Below are positions 9,301 to 18,336 of a stretch of 64,000 nt of DNA, piece by piece. The notes under the pieces were generated by a model. The model had not been told where the DNA came from and searched no databases. It was given only the letters and a program-made list of their open reading frames with translations. Source of the stretch: Prolixibacteraceae bacterium (GTDB lineage: Bacteria > Bacteroidota > Bacteroidia > Bacteroidales > Prolixibacteraceae); contig CP081303.1 in assembly GCA_019720755.1 (NCBI GenBank), forward strand, positions 1,798,001 through 1,862,000, in the 5' to 3' direction. A program made the position numbers and the translations under genes. Within the stretch, counting starts at the first letter, position 1; the number at the start of each line of letters is the position of its first letter.

Positions 9301-10134
9301 AACCTGTTTTAGATAGATAGGTACTTGATTTTTTCCATTTGTAACCAGTGCATTCTCTAGGTCGTCGAGGTTTTTAATGTATCCCAACCCACGAATAAAA
9401 TACTCCGCACGATTGATTTCCATGGTTTGAGCACCAACATCAATATTACTGTTTTTTACTGCCTTGATAATTTGATTAAGCGATATGTTATACGCTCGCA
9501 TCGCCTCTTGGTTGAGATCGATATGATACTCTTTTACAAAGCCTCCAATAGAGGCAACCTCTGATACTCCTTGTGTAGACATCAGGCTATATTTGATGAT
9601 ATAGTCCTGTATTGATCGTAGTTCGGCAAGATCCCAACCACCAGTATTATTTCCCTTAGAATCTTTTCCCTCTAAAGTGTACCAGAAGACTTGGCCCAAA
9701 CCGGTAGCATCAGGCCCCAAAGTAGGTTTTACTCCCTCTGGAAGGGTATTTGGTGTCAATGCATTTAGTTTTTCTATGATACGAGTACGACTCCAATAAT
9801 AATCTACCTTATCTTTAAAAATAACGTTAATAGTGGAGAACCCAAATGCAGAGGCACTACGTACTGTTTTTACCCCAGGAATACCTAAAAGGGTGGTAGT
9901 TAATGGGTAAGTTACTTGATCTTCTATATCTTGAGGCGATCTACCTGCCCATTTAGTATATACAATCTGTTGGTTGTCTCCAATATCAGGAATGGCATCG
10001 ACAGAGACTTTGTTGATTGCTCCGTCACGCTGTGGTGAGAATGGAGAGATCGCAAGTCCTAATGCGATAATTATCCCCATGAGCAACCATACAAATATGC
10101 GATTGTTTAGAAAGAAATAAATTGTCTTTTTCAT
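6343..10134 (-). CDS. cusA: CusA/CzcA-family heavy-metal efflux RND permease
   Basis: 1263 residues. It starts with the standard inner-membrane helix and the conserved early periplasmic block (DIEDQVTYPLTTTLLGIPGV). The TM4 region carries GTLVDIGIVLVEN, the single-aspartate motif of heavy-metal RND pumps. The porter and docking domains and the second membrane half are complete. It is about 200 residues longer than E. coli CusA. Most of the excess is a hydrophobic insertion at about residues 520-650, with several predicted extra membrane segments and the basic linker EKKALKKKQ. It should drive proton-coupled export of Cu(I)/Ag(I) or divalent cations. It is followed 4 bp later by the TolC-like gene. 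Confidence 0.9.
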   Translation of the reverse strand: MKKTIYFFLNNRIFVWLLMGIIIALGLAISPFSPQRDGAINKVSVDAIPDIGDNQQIVYTKWAGRSPQDIEDQVTYPLTTTLLGIPGVKTVRSASAFGFSTINVIFKDKVDYYWSRTRIIEKLNALTPNTLPEGVKPTLGPDATGLGQVFWYTLEGKDSKGNNTGGWDLAELRSIQDYIIKYSLMSTQGVSEVASIGGFVKEYHIDLNQEAMRAYNISLNQIIKAVKNSNIDVGAQTMEINRAEYFIRGLGYIKNLDDLENALVTNGKNQVPIYLKQVAHLSLGPANRRGILDKNGTEAVGGVVVARFGANPMEVLQNLKKKIETLSPTLPTKTLSDGTISKITIEPFYDRSKLIQETLYTLKDALYLEILITILVVVIMLRNLKTSVIISTLLPLSILIVFIAMRYFGITANIVSLSGIAIAIGTLVDIGIVLVENLIKHIHYPENRDKRWFDVVWLSTNEVGSAIITSISTTIVSFIPVFSLQAAEGKLFHPLAFTKTFALLGALMVALFILPTISYYFFKNEFEKKALKKKQGLFIAGLLIGLTIGVWISPISFLWSIPTLILAIFYILKALYPNYDKKLSQILQVLVIVMITVLLALAWNPLGYQHSRLSNIFFVAILIFFVMGGFKLFERYYPNILRWCLKHKKRFLTIPLTLVLIAFLTWQGFESTLGALFSNMSKVQHSTVYQSLKHYFPGIGSEFMPSLDEGDFLLMPTSMPHSGVQENRRVLQQLDIRTNQIPEVDGVLGKAGRIHSALDPAPLSMYENIIHYKDEYSRNNHGEVLRYKVDKNQRFMLRDSTTVSKDSAYAIPLSHFIEIQSGGEPVRQWRQKIHSKEDIWHEITHATRLPGVTSAPKLQPIETRIIMLQTGMRAAIGIKILGNQLDSIQSFGLSLEKVLQKMPHVVPSSVFADRIVGKPYLLVDWDRQQLAQYGMSIGEAQKQLEIGLGGVPLGKSVEGRERYDIRIRYNRDDRQDAESIKHLLISNSRGKLYPIGQLAKIRYKAGPQMIKSEDGFLIGYVIFDVQKGISEGEAVALTQKLLNKQIENHQLHIPYGIHYKFSGNYENQERASKRLAIAIPVCLILILLILYLQFHSIGTALMVFSSITVAFSGAFILIGLYSASGFLDIHVFGIHLSEIFQVHPINLSIAVWVGFIALFGISTDDGVLLATYLDQSFEKRKPKNIEEIHQAIVMAGRKRIRPALMTTATTILALFPVITSTGRGSDIMLPMSIPSIGGMAIALIAVFIVPVLYGWRAERKLKK

Positions 10135-10309
10135 CTCTATTATATTTTATTCATATATATGCTTCTATACCTATATTAATATACAAGTATCAGATTAAAC
10201 TGTTCTAATCTTAGAATAGCTTTAGAGAAATAGTTTCACATAAAAGGGAGAAAACAATGGGTGCACGTTCCCTATAGTGATTCTATTCACTTTGAATAAA
10301 ATAACTTAG

Positions 10310-10726
10310 TTAATGTAAAAATGACTGAAAAAGAATCTGTCGACTTTGGTTTAAGAGAGGAGGAGGAGATAGTACTTGAAATGCAGTACGAGTATCTTCC
10401 TGTGATAAATTCCAAACGCTCCATAGTAAAACAGTCAAGACTGCCCCTATATTGGAGATCTCAATATGAGATATGGTAGTATTGTGATTGTCTGTTTGAG
10501 GTTTGGATATCTGATTTTTACAGCACTCCGAAGGATGAAGTGATCTGTTTTGGGTTTTGTCACACGTACTTTGTTGCATCATCTTAGAGCTGCAAAATTC
10601 ACCCTTCTCGATGAAAGACAATACAGTATCTACTCTTTTGCCTTGACAAAAATGCGTCACCAAAGAGAACTGTAATTGAGTTCCCAATAGCACAAGGGTT
10701 AATATGAGTGAGTAGAATGCTTTCAT
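10310..10726 (-). CDS. HYC_CC_PP-type small secreted protein at the head of the metal operon
   Basis: 138 residues with a signal peptide or anchor (MKAFYSLILTLVLLGTQLQ). It has the conserved order of a THFCQGK motif near residue 30, a CCKNQ pair near 68 and a PPPLL motif near 123. This matches the small Bacteroidota family named for its HYC, CC and PP motifs, often found beside heavy-metal efflux genes (family knowledge), although the first motif reads HFC here. A cysteine-based metal-sensing or binding role is inference. It is the first gene of the operon, 175 bp before cusA, and has its own promoter. Confidence 0.7.
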   Translation of the reverse strand: MKAFYSLILTLVLLGTQLQFSLVTHFCQGKRVDTVLSFIEKGEFCSSKMMQQSTCDKTQNRSLHPSECCKNQISKPQTDNHNTTISHIEISNIGAVLTVLLWSVWNLSQEDTRTAFQVLSPPPLLNQSRQILFQSFLH

Positions 10727-10750
10727 TTTCTATCATCGCTGAATGGACAG

Positions 10751-10784
10751 CAAAACTAATAGTTTTTCTTTAATAAAACACAAA
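10751..10784 (-). promoter_or_regulatory. Bacteroidota-type promoter of the metal-efflux operon
   Basis: On the minus strand TTTG (10781-10784) is followed after 22 nt by TAGTTTTG (10751-10758), an exact match to the -7 consensus TAnnTTTG, 24 nt before the start codon at 10726. Confidence 0.5.
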
Positions 10785-11021
10785 ATAATAATACTCGTAA
10801 TCACTATTTTTATTGATGTTAACATTATTTAGGCTTGAAGATATATGATTTGTCTATTTTTCACGTTTTCTATGCAGAAAGAGTGCATAGCTACTATGTA
10901 CTTTTGAATTATTAAGTCGTTTTGTACTACTTCTAGAGATAAATTCAACTCTCTGAAGTATGACGTTTACTCCTACACCCCTTGGATTTATACTATGACG
11001 ATTTGATCATTTTTTATTTAG

Positions 11022-11053
11022 AGTCCCTTCATAAATAGATTAATGAAGGGACT
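11022..11053 (+). terminator. Intrinsic terminator without an obvious upstream plus-strand gene
   Basis: An 11-bp perfect stem (11022-11032 with 11043-11053), a 10-nt loop and then a run of seven T (from 11053). The nearest upstream plus-strand gene ends at 2583. A TACTTTTG sequence at 10899-10906 could be a -7 element, so a short untranslated RNA from about 10915 to 11058 is possible. Confidence 0.6.
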
Positions 11054-11300
11054 TTTTTTGTATAACTAGATAGAATTAGATGTAACAATAGGTTATGGTG
11101 CCCATTTGTTTGTGAAACAAACAAATACAGCAGATTACATACGATTCACGTATATAAGAGCACTAACAAGGGGGGCACCTACCTAGTGGTTATCCTCATT
11201 TGGGAACATGACAATTTATGGTGAAAATATATTGTACGACAGCATTTATTTTAATATGTTTAAAAAATGTATTATTATGAATTAAAAATAAAATTTTATA
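11054..11300. other. Gene-free leader before the beta-flower gene
   Basis: Contains a 9-bp inverted repeat (11104-11112 with 11118-11126) and a G-run (11171-11176). No riboswitch family was recognised and no promoter matches the consensus well. Confidence 0.35.
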
Positions 11301-11747
11301 ATGAGAAATATCATTCTATTTTGTTTGACTTTTGGGATAATTATGATCTTTAGTGATAATGTGTTTTCAGAAGAGATATCCTTATCTGATGTGGATGGAG
11401 AGGCTGTCGCATATATAGATACAGAAAAAGAGAATACAGTTTTTCTTTGGGATGGGACTCCAGAGGCCTACTTAATAAAAGAGAAGAATTGGTATAATGT
11501 TTATGGATTTAATGGATTGCATCTAGGTTGGTACGAAAAAGGCTTGGTATATACTCATAAGGGGTATGTTATTGGTTTTAAAAAGGGATGTATGAATATA
11601 AAAGTAAGTTTAAACGAAGAAAAGTCAAGAGTTGATTACCTTCCTTTTAAGCATCCTAAAGAAAAGGTTCCTGAAAAACCTAAATTTATAAAGCAAATTA
11701 CATATTCTGAATGCTTGGGTTACTTTCTTCGAATGGGAAGAGATTAG
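11301..11747 (+). CDS. Small secreted protein with 4-fold beta-flower-like domain
   Basis: 148 residues with a signal peptide (to about residue 23). The body follows the pattern of 4-fold beta-flower proteins: GEAVAYID, then TVFLWDGTPEAYL, VYGFNGLHLGWYEKG and a final GYVIGFKKG. Such domains occur in Bacteroidota as small secreted proteins, and their biochemical role is not established. The C-terminal 40 residues are charged and proline-containing. It stands alone, with 400-500 bp of non-coding DNA on each side. The family call is by motif memory, without a search. Confidence 0.6.
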   Translation: MRNIILFCLTFGIIMIFSDNVFSEEISLSDVDGEAVAYIDTEKENTVFLWDGTPEAYLIKEKNWYNVYGFNGLHLGWYEKGLVYTHKGYVIGFKKGCMNIKVSLNEEKSRVDYLPFKHPKEKVPEKPKFIKQITYSECLGYFLRMGRD

Positions 11748-12151
11748 CATAAACAAGTAAATTTAAAATCAATTGTTCTAGATCTAGTCAGACGGCAGCT
11801 TTATCAAATAAAACTAGTTATCAAAGTAGATCTTTTTTTTAAAATTGTGGATGTTGGGAATAATGCATCCTTCGTTTTCTTTGATTCATAAGTTTGGCAT
11901 CGATATTTAAATGGTTTTATGTCTTGTTGTAAAGAATAAAAGTGAGATTTCTTCTAAATCATAAAATAGAAAAGAGAGCACTTTTATTTTATGCACGAAA
12001 ATGAAAAACAACACGAACATCTAAACCGAAAAACTCTATAACAAAGCATTTTATCAAATTAATAGTTGCTATTGCAAAAAAGAGAGACATTATTTTTTCT
12101 ATTATCGTAGAACTTTGGTAATTTCACAATAGAAAAATAATATGTTTAGTA
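11748..12151. other. AT-rich intergenic stretch, nothing identified
   Basis: No gene, RNA or clear promoter was recognised. A strong terminator is lacking after the upstream gene. Confidence 0.4.
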
Positions 12152-12673
12152 ATGAAAAAATCAAGGGGAATCATATGGGCTTTTTTGGCCTTATCTACAT
12201 TGACTGGATGTAGTTCTTTTTCGAAACAGAATAATAAACAATACTCTATCAAAGAAATTTCACAAAAGGTCACCACAAACATTATTCAAGGTGAAATACC
12301 CACAAAGGATCTTAAGTTCTCCTATGAGAATATAGATTTAAATGGAAATGGGAAACCTGAATGTTTTGTGGGGATTCCTAATGGATATTATTGTGGTAGC
12401 GGTGGATGTACATTCTTTCTCATGGATGAAAAATTAGATTTAAAACAGCAGTTTAGTGTTAGTGATGTTCCTTTCAGAGTCCTTAAGAGTTCTCATGATG
12501 GTTGGAATGATTTGGTGATCATGAGTAATGGAAGACCACATTTGATGATCTATAAAAATGGACATTATCCATCTAATCCGTCTGTAGAGCCTATTTGGAA
12601 GGGGAATGAGAGTGTGGTTAAAAAGACGGTATTCGGAAACTACTATAAAGGAGCTAAAAGATACGCTTTATAA
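12152..12673 (+). CDS. Hypothetical lipoprotein
   Basis: 173 residues. The N-terminus has a lipoprotein signal with lipobox LTGC, so the mature protein starts at Cys20 and should be membrane-anchored. The body contains DLNGNGKPECF and a CGSGGCTFFLMD segment. These resemble small secreted proteins that pair an Asp/Asn-Gly calcium-like loop with a short beta-propeller-type repeat (FG-GAP/VCBS-like), but the match is too weak for a named family. It ends 80 bp before cinA. The function is unknown. Confidence 0.65.
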   Translation: MKKSRGIIWAFLALSTLTGCSSFSKQNNKQYSIKEISQKVTTNIIQGEIPTKDLKFSYENIDLNGNGKPECFVGIPNGYYCGSGGCTFFLMDEKLDLKQQFSVSDVPFRVLKSSHDGWNDLVIMSNGRPHLMIYKNGHYPSNPSVEPIWKGNESVVKKTVFGNYYKGAKRYAL

Positions 12674-12753
12674 TAGCCAAACGAAAAAGATACAAATGTA
12701 TCATGGTTTCATAAATGAGATAGTGATACTAAAAAAACAAATAACGATATCTA

Positions 12754-13989
12754 ATGATTCAAACAAAGGTTATCACGATCGGGGATGAGCTACTTATTGG
12801 ACAAGTAGTGGATACCAATTCTGCATGGATTGGACAACACCTTAATGAAATTGGGGTTAAAATAGACAAGATAGTCTCAATTAGAGATACTGAATCTGCT
12901 ATTTTAAATGAATTGGACGATCCGTCGATGGACATTATTTTAGTTACAGGAGGCCTGGGACCAACAAATGATGATATAACCAAAGAGACAGTCGCCAAAT
13001 TCTTTGGAACAGAACTCTATTTAGATCAAACATACTACGAACAATTAGAAGCATTCTTAGCATCCTATAATCTCGCAATGAATGATCTAAATAGAGACCA
13101 AGCATTGGTTCCTAAAGGTTGTAGAATAATAGATAATAAAAAGGGGACTGCACCAGGAATGCATTTTCATAAAGAAGGGCAACATTTTTTCTTTATGCCT
13201 GGAGTACCTATGGAGATGAAATTAATGATGGAAAACGATGTGATTCCATTTATCCAAACACATTATTCTCTTCAATCAGTCCATCATCATACCGTTTTAA
13301 CCACAGGGATTCCTGAATCGGAGTTAGCCATCAAACTAGAAGAGTGGGAAAATGCTCTTGACAATGGCATTTCGTTGGCGTATCTACCTAATTATGATGG
13401 AGTTCGATTGAGGTTAAGTTGTTATTCTGGAGATAGTTCTTTAATTACTGAAATTGAAAAACAGGTTGCATATTTGAAAGAAACTTATCCTAGTTTTGTT
13501 TATGGGGAAGGAGAAGAGACTTTGGGAGAAGTGATTGCAACTAAATTGGTACAGAAGGAGCAATTTTTGGCAACTGCAGAAAGTTGTACTGGTGGATATA
13601 TAGCACACTCTTTTACAAAAATGGCAGGAGCTTCTCAATATTTTAAAGGATCTATCGTAGCCTATGAAAATGAAGTAAAAATAGAAGAGCTTAATGTGGC
13701 TGCAGAGCATCTTTTTCAATTTGGTGCGGTCTCTAAACCCGTAGTTACTCAAATGGTGCGAGAGACATTAAAGAAGTTTCAAGCAAACTATGCAATTGCA
13801 ACTTCTGGAATTGCAGGGCCTACTGGAGGGACAGAAGAGAAGCCTGTAGGAACAGTTTGGATAGCTGTTGGCAATGGACGCCGTATCGTTACCAAATGTT
13901 TCCAATTTGGAAATGAGCGTGAACGTGTGATCCGCAAAGCAACCATGACTGCGATGAATATCTTAAGAACTGAATTTTTGAATAATTAA
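12754..13989 (+). CDS. cinA: CinA-like protein (NMN deamidase / competence-damage-inducible family)
   Basis: 411 residues, the usual full length. The N-terminal MoCF/MPT-binding-like domain shows GDELLIGQVVDTNSAWI and TGGLGPTNDDITKE. The C-terminal PncC domain shows ATAESCTGGYIAHSFT and ATSGIAGPTGG. In well-studied members the N-terminal part is an ADP-ribose pyrophosphatase and the C-terminal part deamidates nicotinamide mononucleotide, recycling NAD by-products. It acts in the cytoplasm. It ends 7 bp before the AsmA-like gene and is probably co-transcribed with it. The start at 12754 gives the canonical N-terminus. Confidence 0.9.
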   Translation: MIQTKVITIGDELLIGQVVDTNSAWIGQHLNEIGVKIDKIVSIRDTESAILNELDDPSMDIILVTGGLGPTNDDITKETVAKFFGTELYLDQTYYEQLEAFLASYNLAMNDLNRDQALVPKGCRIIDNKKGTAPGMHFHKEGQHFFFMPGVPMEMKLMMENDVIPFIQTHYSLQSVHHHTVLTTGIPESELAIKLEEWENALDNGISLAYLPNYDGVRLRLSCYSGDSSLITEIEKQVAYLKETYPSFVYGEGEETLGEVIATKLVQKEQFLATAESCTGGYIAHSFTKMAGASQYFKGSIVAYENEVKIEELNVAAEHLFQFGAVSKPVVTQMVRETLKKFQANYAIATSGIAGPTGGTEEKPVGTVWIAVGNGRRIVTKCFQFGNERERVIRKATMTAMNILRTEFLNN

Positions 13990-13996
13990 TAATCAT

Positions 13997-16522
13997 ATGA
14001 ATAGATTACTTAAAATTGTGGGAATTATCATTGGAACGATTTTGCTTCTGATGATTCTTGTTCCATTTTTCTTTAAAGATCGTATAACCCAAGAAGTGGT
14101 CACTGTAATAGAGAAAAATGTGGATGCTAAGATCTATATGGAATCCGCGTCCTTATCTCTATTTAAAAGTTTTCCAAATCTAAATGTAAGTATCGACGAT
14201 TTTAAGGTGGTGAATAATAACAAAAAATTCACCAAACCAATTATGGCTCTTAAACGTCTAGAGCTAGATGTAAATGTATCCAGTTTGTGGAAAGAGAAAT
14301 CTTTAGATATACTTAAATTTGAATTGGTAGAGCCTTATGTGTCCTTAGAAATAACCAAAGAGGGCAAGCCAAACTGGGATATTGTAAAGTCGTCAGAAGA
14401 GACTGCTGCACCTGAAGATAGTGCAACAGAAAATAGTAGTTCTGGAAGTAGTTTTGGAATCAATTTGAATGAAGTGATACTAGACCAAGCGACTTTTGCC
14501 TATGTAGATCACGCTTCTAATATCTCTTTTGAGATGAACAACTTCAACCTGAAACTTCAAGGAATGATGAAAGGAGTGGATACTAATTTATCCATGGAGA
14601 CCAATGCAAACATCTCTTGTAGTTATGAAGGAGTCTCTTATTTGACACATATTCCCGTATCTCTGACTACAGACGTTCAGGCAAATTTCGAGAAGATGTT
14701 GTTTACTATCGTGAAGAGTGATATGAAAATTGAGTCTTTTCCTTTGGTTGCTCAAGGTTCGTTCCAAATGGATGGAGACAATTATGTTCCAAATATTAAA
14801 ATACGTTGTCCTCATTCCTCTTTTAAAGAGGTGTTAGGCTTAGTTCCTGATGCATATAAGTCTTACTTGGATGGTTTGGATATGACTGGCAAATTAACCT
14901 TTAGTAGTAGTATTGAAGGAGTCTATAATGATCAAACATATCCAAAGTTCAACCTTCACTTTGAAGTAAAGGATGGACATATGAAATATGCTGATCTTCC
15001 TGAATCGGTAGAAAATATCCAAGTAAGGGCAATTATCTCAAAAGCACAAGGAGATCTAGATCTTACCAAAGTAGATGTTCCTGTGGTAGAGATGAAAATT
15101 GGAGGACAGCCGGTTAAAGCATCTTTTGGTGTAACTCAACCCATGTCTAATCCTAATTTTGTTGCTGCATTCCATGGAGATATGAATTTGGAAACATTAA
15201 AGAAATCCATTCCTGTAAAAATGGAAACCTTGACTGGTCGTATTGCTGGCGATATGAAACTGCAAGGAACAATGGATCTTATTGAAAAAGAGGCATACGA
15301 TAAATTATATATGTCTGGGACACTTCGTGCTAGTGGAATCAAATATAAAGATGCATCTCTGAAATATCCAATTGAAGTTCCAACTGCAGGAATGGATCTA
15401 AGTGCAAAGAAGATCACTCTTAAAGAGACAAAACTAAGAGTGAATGGGGATGAAATTACTTTTACTGGTTACCTTCAGAACTACTTTCCATATCTATTCA
15501 AAGATGGGGCAATTCAAGGAAATATGTCGATACAGAGTAAACGTATTGATACTAAAACATGGATGTCTCTAATGGTAGAGGAGAAAAAAGAGACGACGGC
15601 AGTGTCGAAAGAGAAGCAAGATAAAGTAGAAAATGACACAAACTCTGTGTCGGTTGTACAGATACCAAAAAATATCTTCATCGATGGTTTTCTGAATATT
15701 GATAAAGTAGTATATGATGACATCGAAATAACCGACATTCTTGGAAAAGCAAAAGTGGAGAACCAAAAAGCTGTTTTAAATAACCTTTCAATGAAGCTAT
15801 GGGATGGCTCCATGGTAAGTAACGGTTTCTTTAACACACAAAATGCTGAAAAACCAGACTTTAACTTCTCTTTTAAAGCCAATGGAATTCAGATAGCGAA
15901 AGCCTATAGTGCCTCTAAAACTGTTCAAAAATATGCACCGATAGCAAATGACAGCAGTGGGGAAATCGCTGCGAACATGAATATTAGAGGGGCTTTAGAT
16001 AGCAAACTAGCTCCTTTGTTTAATACTTTTAATGGAGGTGGAGTGTTTAGTTCTTCCGAGATCTTATTAAAAGCAACAGGAACGACTAAAGAGATTGCAA
16101 ATTTAGTAAATGGAGAGAATAGCTCGGATCACCTTCGTGTAGGTAAATTCTCTGCTAACTTTGATTTAGTAAATGGTGACTTGACACTTCACCCTGTTAA
16201 AACGACCGTTGCAGGACAAAAGTTGACATTCTATGGAAATCAGAATCTTGCAGGACAGATGAGTTACCAATGTGATTTTCTTATTCCTAGAAACAAACTT
16301 TCAGGAGATGTAAAGCAAGTGGTTGATATTATTCCAGGAGCTAGTGGCATCAAAGAGTATAATATAGGCATGTCGATTACTGGGGATATAAGCAATCCAA
16401 AAGTGAAATTAGATTTGAGTAAAACGAAAAAACAGATTCAGAAAGAGCTAGAGAATAGCGCTGGAGATAAGTTGAAAGATGAGATTAAGAATATTGGAAA
16501 TGCTCTAAAAGGACTTTTCTAA
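13997..16522 (+). CDS. AsmA-family envelope protein
   Basis: 841 residues. A single N-terminal membrane helix (about 5-27) precedes a DRITQEVVTVIEKNVDAKIYMES segment typical of the AsmA N-terminal domain. A long beta-rich periplasmic region follows, with the conserved C-terminal AsmA_2-type block around residues 640-820 (FNGGGVFSS, NLAGQMSYQCDFLIP). AsmA-like proteins are thought to bridge inner and outer membranes and support phospholipid transport (family knowledge). The last ~25 residues are a charged amphipathic helix. It is followed directly by a terminator, so it is the last gene of the cinA unit. Confidence 0.85.
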   Translation: MNRLLKIVGIIIGTILLLMILVPFFFKDRITQEVVTVIEKNVDAKIYMESASLSLFKSFPNLNVSIDDFKVVNNNKKFTKPIMALKRLELDVNVSSLWKEKSLDILKFELVEPYVSLEITKEGKPNWDIVKSSEETAAPEDSATENSSSGSSFGINLNEVILDQATFAYVDHASNISFEMNNFNLKLQGMMKGVDTNLSMETNANISCSYEGVSYLTHIPVSLTTDVQANFEKMLFTIVKSDMKIESFPLVAQGSFQMDGDNYVPNIKIRCPHSSFKEVLGLVPDAYKSYLDGLDMTGKLTFSSSIEGVYNDQTYPKFNLHFEVKDGHMKYADLPESVENIQVRAIISKAQGDLDLTKVDVPVVEMKIGGQPVKASFGVTQPMSNPNFVAAFHGDMNLETLKKSIPVKMETLTGRIAGDMKLQGTMDLIEKEAYDKLYMSGTLRASGIKYKDASLKYPIEVPTAGMDLSAKKITLKETKLRVNGDEITFTGYLQNYFPYLFKDGAIQGNMSIQSKRIDTKTWMSLMVEEKKETTAVSKEKQDKVENDTNSVSVVQIPKNIFIDGFLNIDKVVYDDIEITDILGKAKVENQKAVLNNLSMKLWDGSMVSNGFFNTQNAEKPDFNFSFKANGIQIAKAYSASKTVQKYAPIANDSSGEIAANMNIRGALDSKLAPLFNTFNGGGVFSSSEILLKATGTTKEIANLVNGENSSDHLRVGKFSANFDLVNGDLTLHPVKTTVAGQKLTFYGNQNLAGQMSYQCDFLIPRNKLSGDVKQVVDIIPGASGIKEYNIGMSITGDISNPKVKLDLSKTKKQIQKELENSAGDKLKDEIKNIGNALKGLF

Positions 16523-16545
16523 TTGTGATATTAAGATGATAATGT

Positions 16546-16575
16546 AGGGGAGTGGCTCATGTTAGTCACTCCCCT
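16546..16575 (+). terminator. Intrinsic terminator after the AsmA-like gene
   Basis: AGGGGAGTG (16546-16554) pairs with 16567-16575, extended by wobble pairs and followed by a T-rich tract. Confidence 0.8.
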
Positions 16576-17177
16576 TTCTTTTTGGATATATGGATTTGGG
16601 GTTGTCATTGTGTATTATTTTCAAATATTTTGTAAAAAAAACAGACCGAATGAGTACTTATTTGTAATTCCATTCAACAAAAGTAAAAGTATTTTTAATG
16701 TTTTCTCCTCTTTATTCGTAATAAAGAGATACGTATAAAAGCCTATTTTTATAGTCATCATAATACTTAAATTGTAATGCTTTGGGCTAATCAATACCAA
16801 TAAGTAGCCTGACATTTTTTGTAGGATAATTTTAGCAAGAAAGATTATTTAAGCAAATAGGGAGTCATATTAATATTTTTCAGCAAATATAAGTAGTAGA
16901 ATGAACTAGTTATTGGTTCACTTATACTAAAAAGATTGCCATATGGGTTGTAATTATTGAATTTGGAATATCGGGATCAAATATTCTAACCAAAAGGGAA
17001 TAATGTTAAAAGTTTAAGAAATTGACTCTCCTTAACGTTTATTTTTTGGTTTCAACACTTTTTTTAATCTTACTTTTTGATCTATTTTGTATCTTCGTAA
17101 AGACGAGAGGAAGACTATATTTTAGTTGTCTTCTGAAATAAAATTGATGTGAAATATTAATCGTTTGTCCAGCAACT
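16576..17177. other. AT-rich intergenic stretch upstream of the KASIII gene
   Basis: No gene is supported. T-rich blocks at 17042-17095 probably hold the promoter of the next gene, but no good consensus pair stands out. Confidence 0.4.
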
Positions 17178-18263
17178 ATGGAGAATAAAATATATACAAT
17201 TATTACGGGGTCTGGGGCGTCTATCCCTCCACGTATTGTAAAAAATGAAGAGTTTGTAGATCATACATTCTATCAACCTGGTAAAAAAGTTCCTTTTGAG
17301 ACTCCAGGAGAAGAGATTACTTCAAAATTTGAAGCAATTACTTGTATTGCTGAACGTCGTTATGTTGCGGAAGATCAGACTGCATCTGATTTGGCTGTGG
17401 AGAGTGCTATTGCTGCATTGGAAGATGCAAAGCTTGACAAAGAGGAGCTTGATTTTATTATTGTAGCTCACAACTTTGGAGATGTAAAGAGTGGTAGTAC
17501 TCGTATCGACAACATGCCTTCTTTGGCGAACAAAGTAAAGGATAAACTAAAAATTAAAAATCCATCGACATTCTGTCATGATAATATCTCTGGTTGTCCA
17601 GGATGGACTCAAGCAATGATTATTGCTGATGCATATATTCGTGCTGGATTCTGTAGAAAAGGATTGGTTATCGGAGCGGATGTTTTATCTCGTGTTTCAG
17701 ATCCACACGATAGAGATACGATGATCTTTGCTGATGGAGCTGGTGCTGTAATAGTTGAAGCAACTGAAAGTGAGACTCCAATAGGAATATTATCCCATGA
17801 AAGTCGTTCTGATGGTGGTAAATTCAGTCATGCATTGCAGATGGGAAGCTCATGGAATCCTGACTATGATCAAACAGAAGAGGTGATTAAAATGGCTGGA
17901 AATCAAATCTATGTATATGCCCTTACTACTGTTCCTGGTGTAGTTAAAGCAAGCATTGATAAGGCAGGTCTTGATCTTAAGGATATTCATAAAGTATTTA
18001 TCCACCAAGCGAACGAAAAGATGGATTTGGCTATCTTGGAGAGATTGTATAAGCTTTATAAGCAGAAAGATGTGGATTATAGCATTATGCCAATGTCTAT
18101 TCGTGAGTTAGGAAATTCGTCTACTGCAACGGTCCCTACTTTGTTCGATTTGGTTCGGAAGAATAAGATTGAGGGACAGTCGATAGAGAGTGGACAAAAT
18201 ATTGTATTTACCTCTGTGGGTGCTGGGATGAATATTAACTCAATTATCTATAGAATTCCATAA
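17178..18263 (+). CDS. 3-oxoacyl-ACP synthase III family protein (FabH-like)
   Basis: 361 residues. The thiolase-fold catalytic triad is visible: Cys140 in NISGCPGW, His276 in FIHQANE and Asn313 in ELGNSSTATVP. FabH enzymes condense a starter acyl-CoA with malonyl-ACP to begin fatty acid synthesis, and related enzymes act in secondary lipids. Nearby branched-chain keto acid dehydrogenase genes suggest iso/anteiso starters, but this is inference. The protein is about 40 residues longer than E. coli FabH, as in the Bacteroidota subgroup. It is monocistronic, with a terminator just after it. Confidence 0.85.
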   Translation: MENKIYTIITGSGASIPPRIVKNEEFVDHTFYQPGKKVPFETPGEEITSKFEAITCIAERRYVAEDQTASDLAVESAIAALEDAKLDKEELDFIIVAHNFGDVKSGSTRIDNMPSLANKVKDKLKIKNPSTFCHDNISGCPGWTQAMIIADAYIRAGFCRKGLVIGADVLSRVSDPHDRDTMIFADGAGAVIVEATESETPIGILSHESRSDGGKFSHALQMGSSWNPDYDQTEEVIKMAGNQIYVYALTTVPGVVKASIDKAGLDLKDIHKVFIHQANEKMDLAILERLYKLYKQKDVDYSIMPMSIRELGNSSTATVPTLFDLVRKNKIEGQSIESGQNIVFTSVGAGMNINSIIYRIP

Positions 18264-18286
18264 TTATTTGGAAATCTACATATAAA

Positions 18287-18323
18287 AAAAATAGAGCACA
18301 ATAAAAAAATGTGCTCTATTTTT
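18287..18323. terminator. Bidirectional terminator between KASIII and antiporter genes
   Basis: A perfect 14-bp stem (18287-18300 with 18310-18323), with A runs on one side and T runs on the other. It serves both converging genes. Confidence 0.85.
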
Positions 18324-18336
18324 GTTCCCTTTCTTA

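Noticed and set aside
11160-11220. Possible riboswitch-like G-run element before the beta-flower gene
   Set aside because: No ordered conserved boxes of any riboswitch class I know could be matched; the real TPP element at 34284 shows how different it looks.
16621-16815. 64-residue hydrophobic minus-strand ORF
   Set aside because: AT-driven open frame in non-coding DNA without promoter or homology signs.
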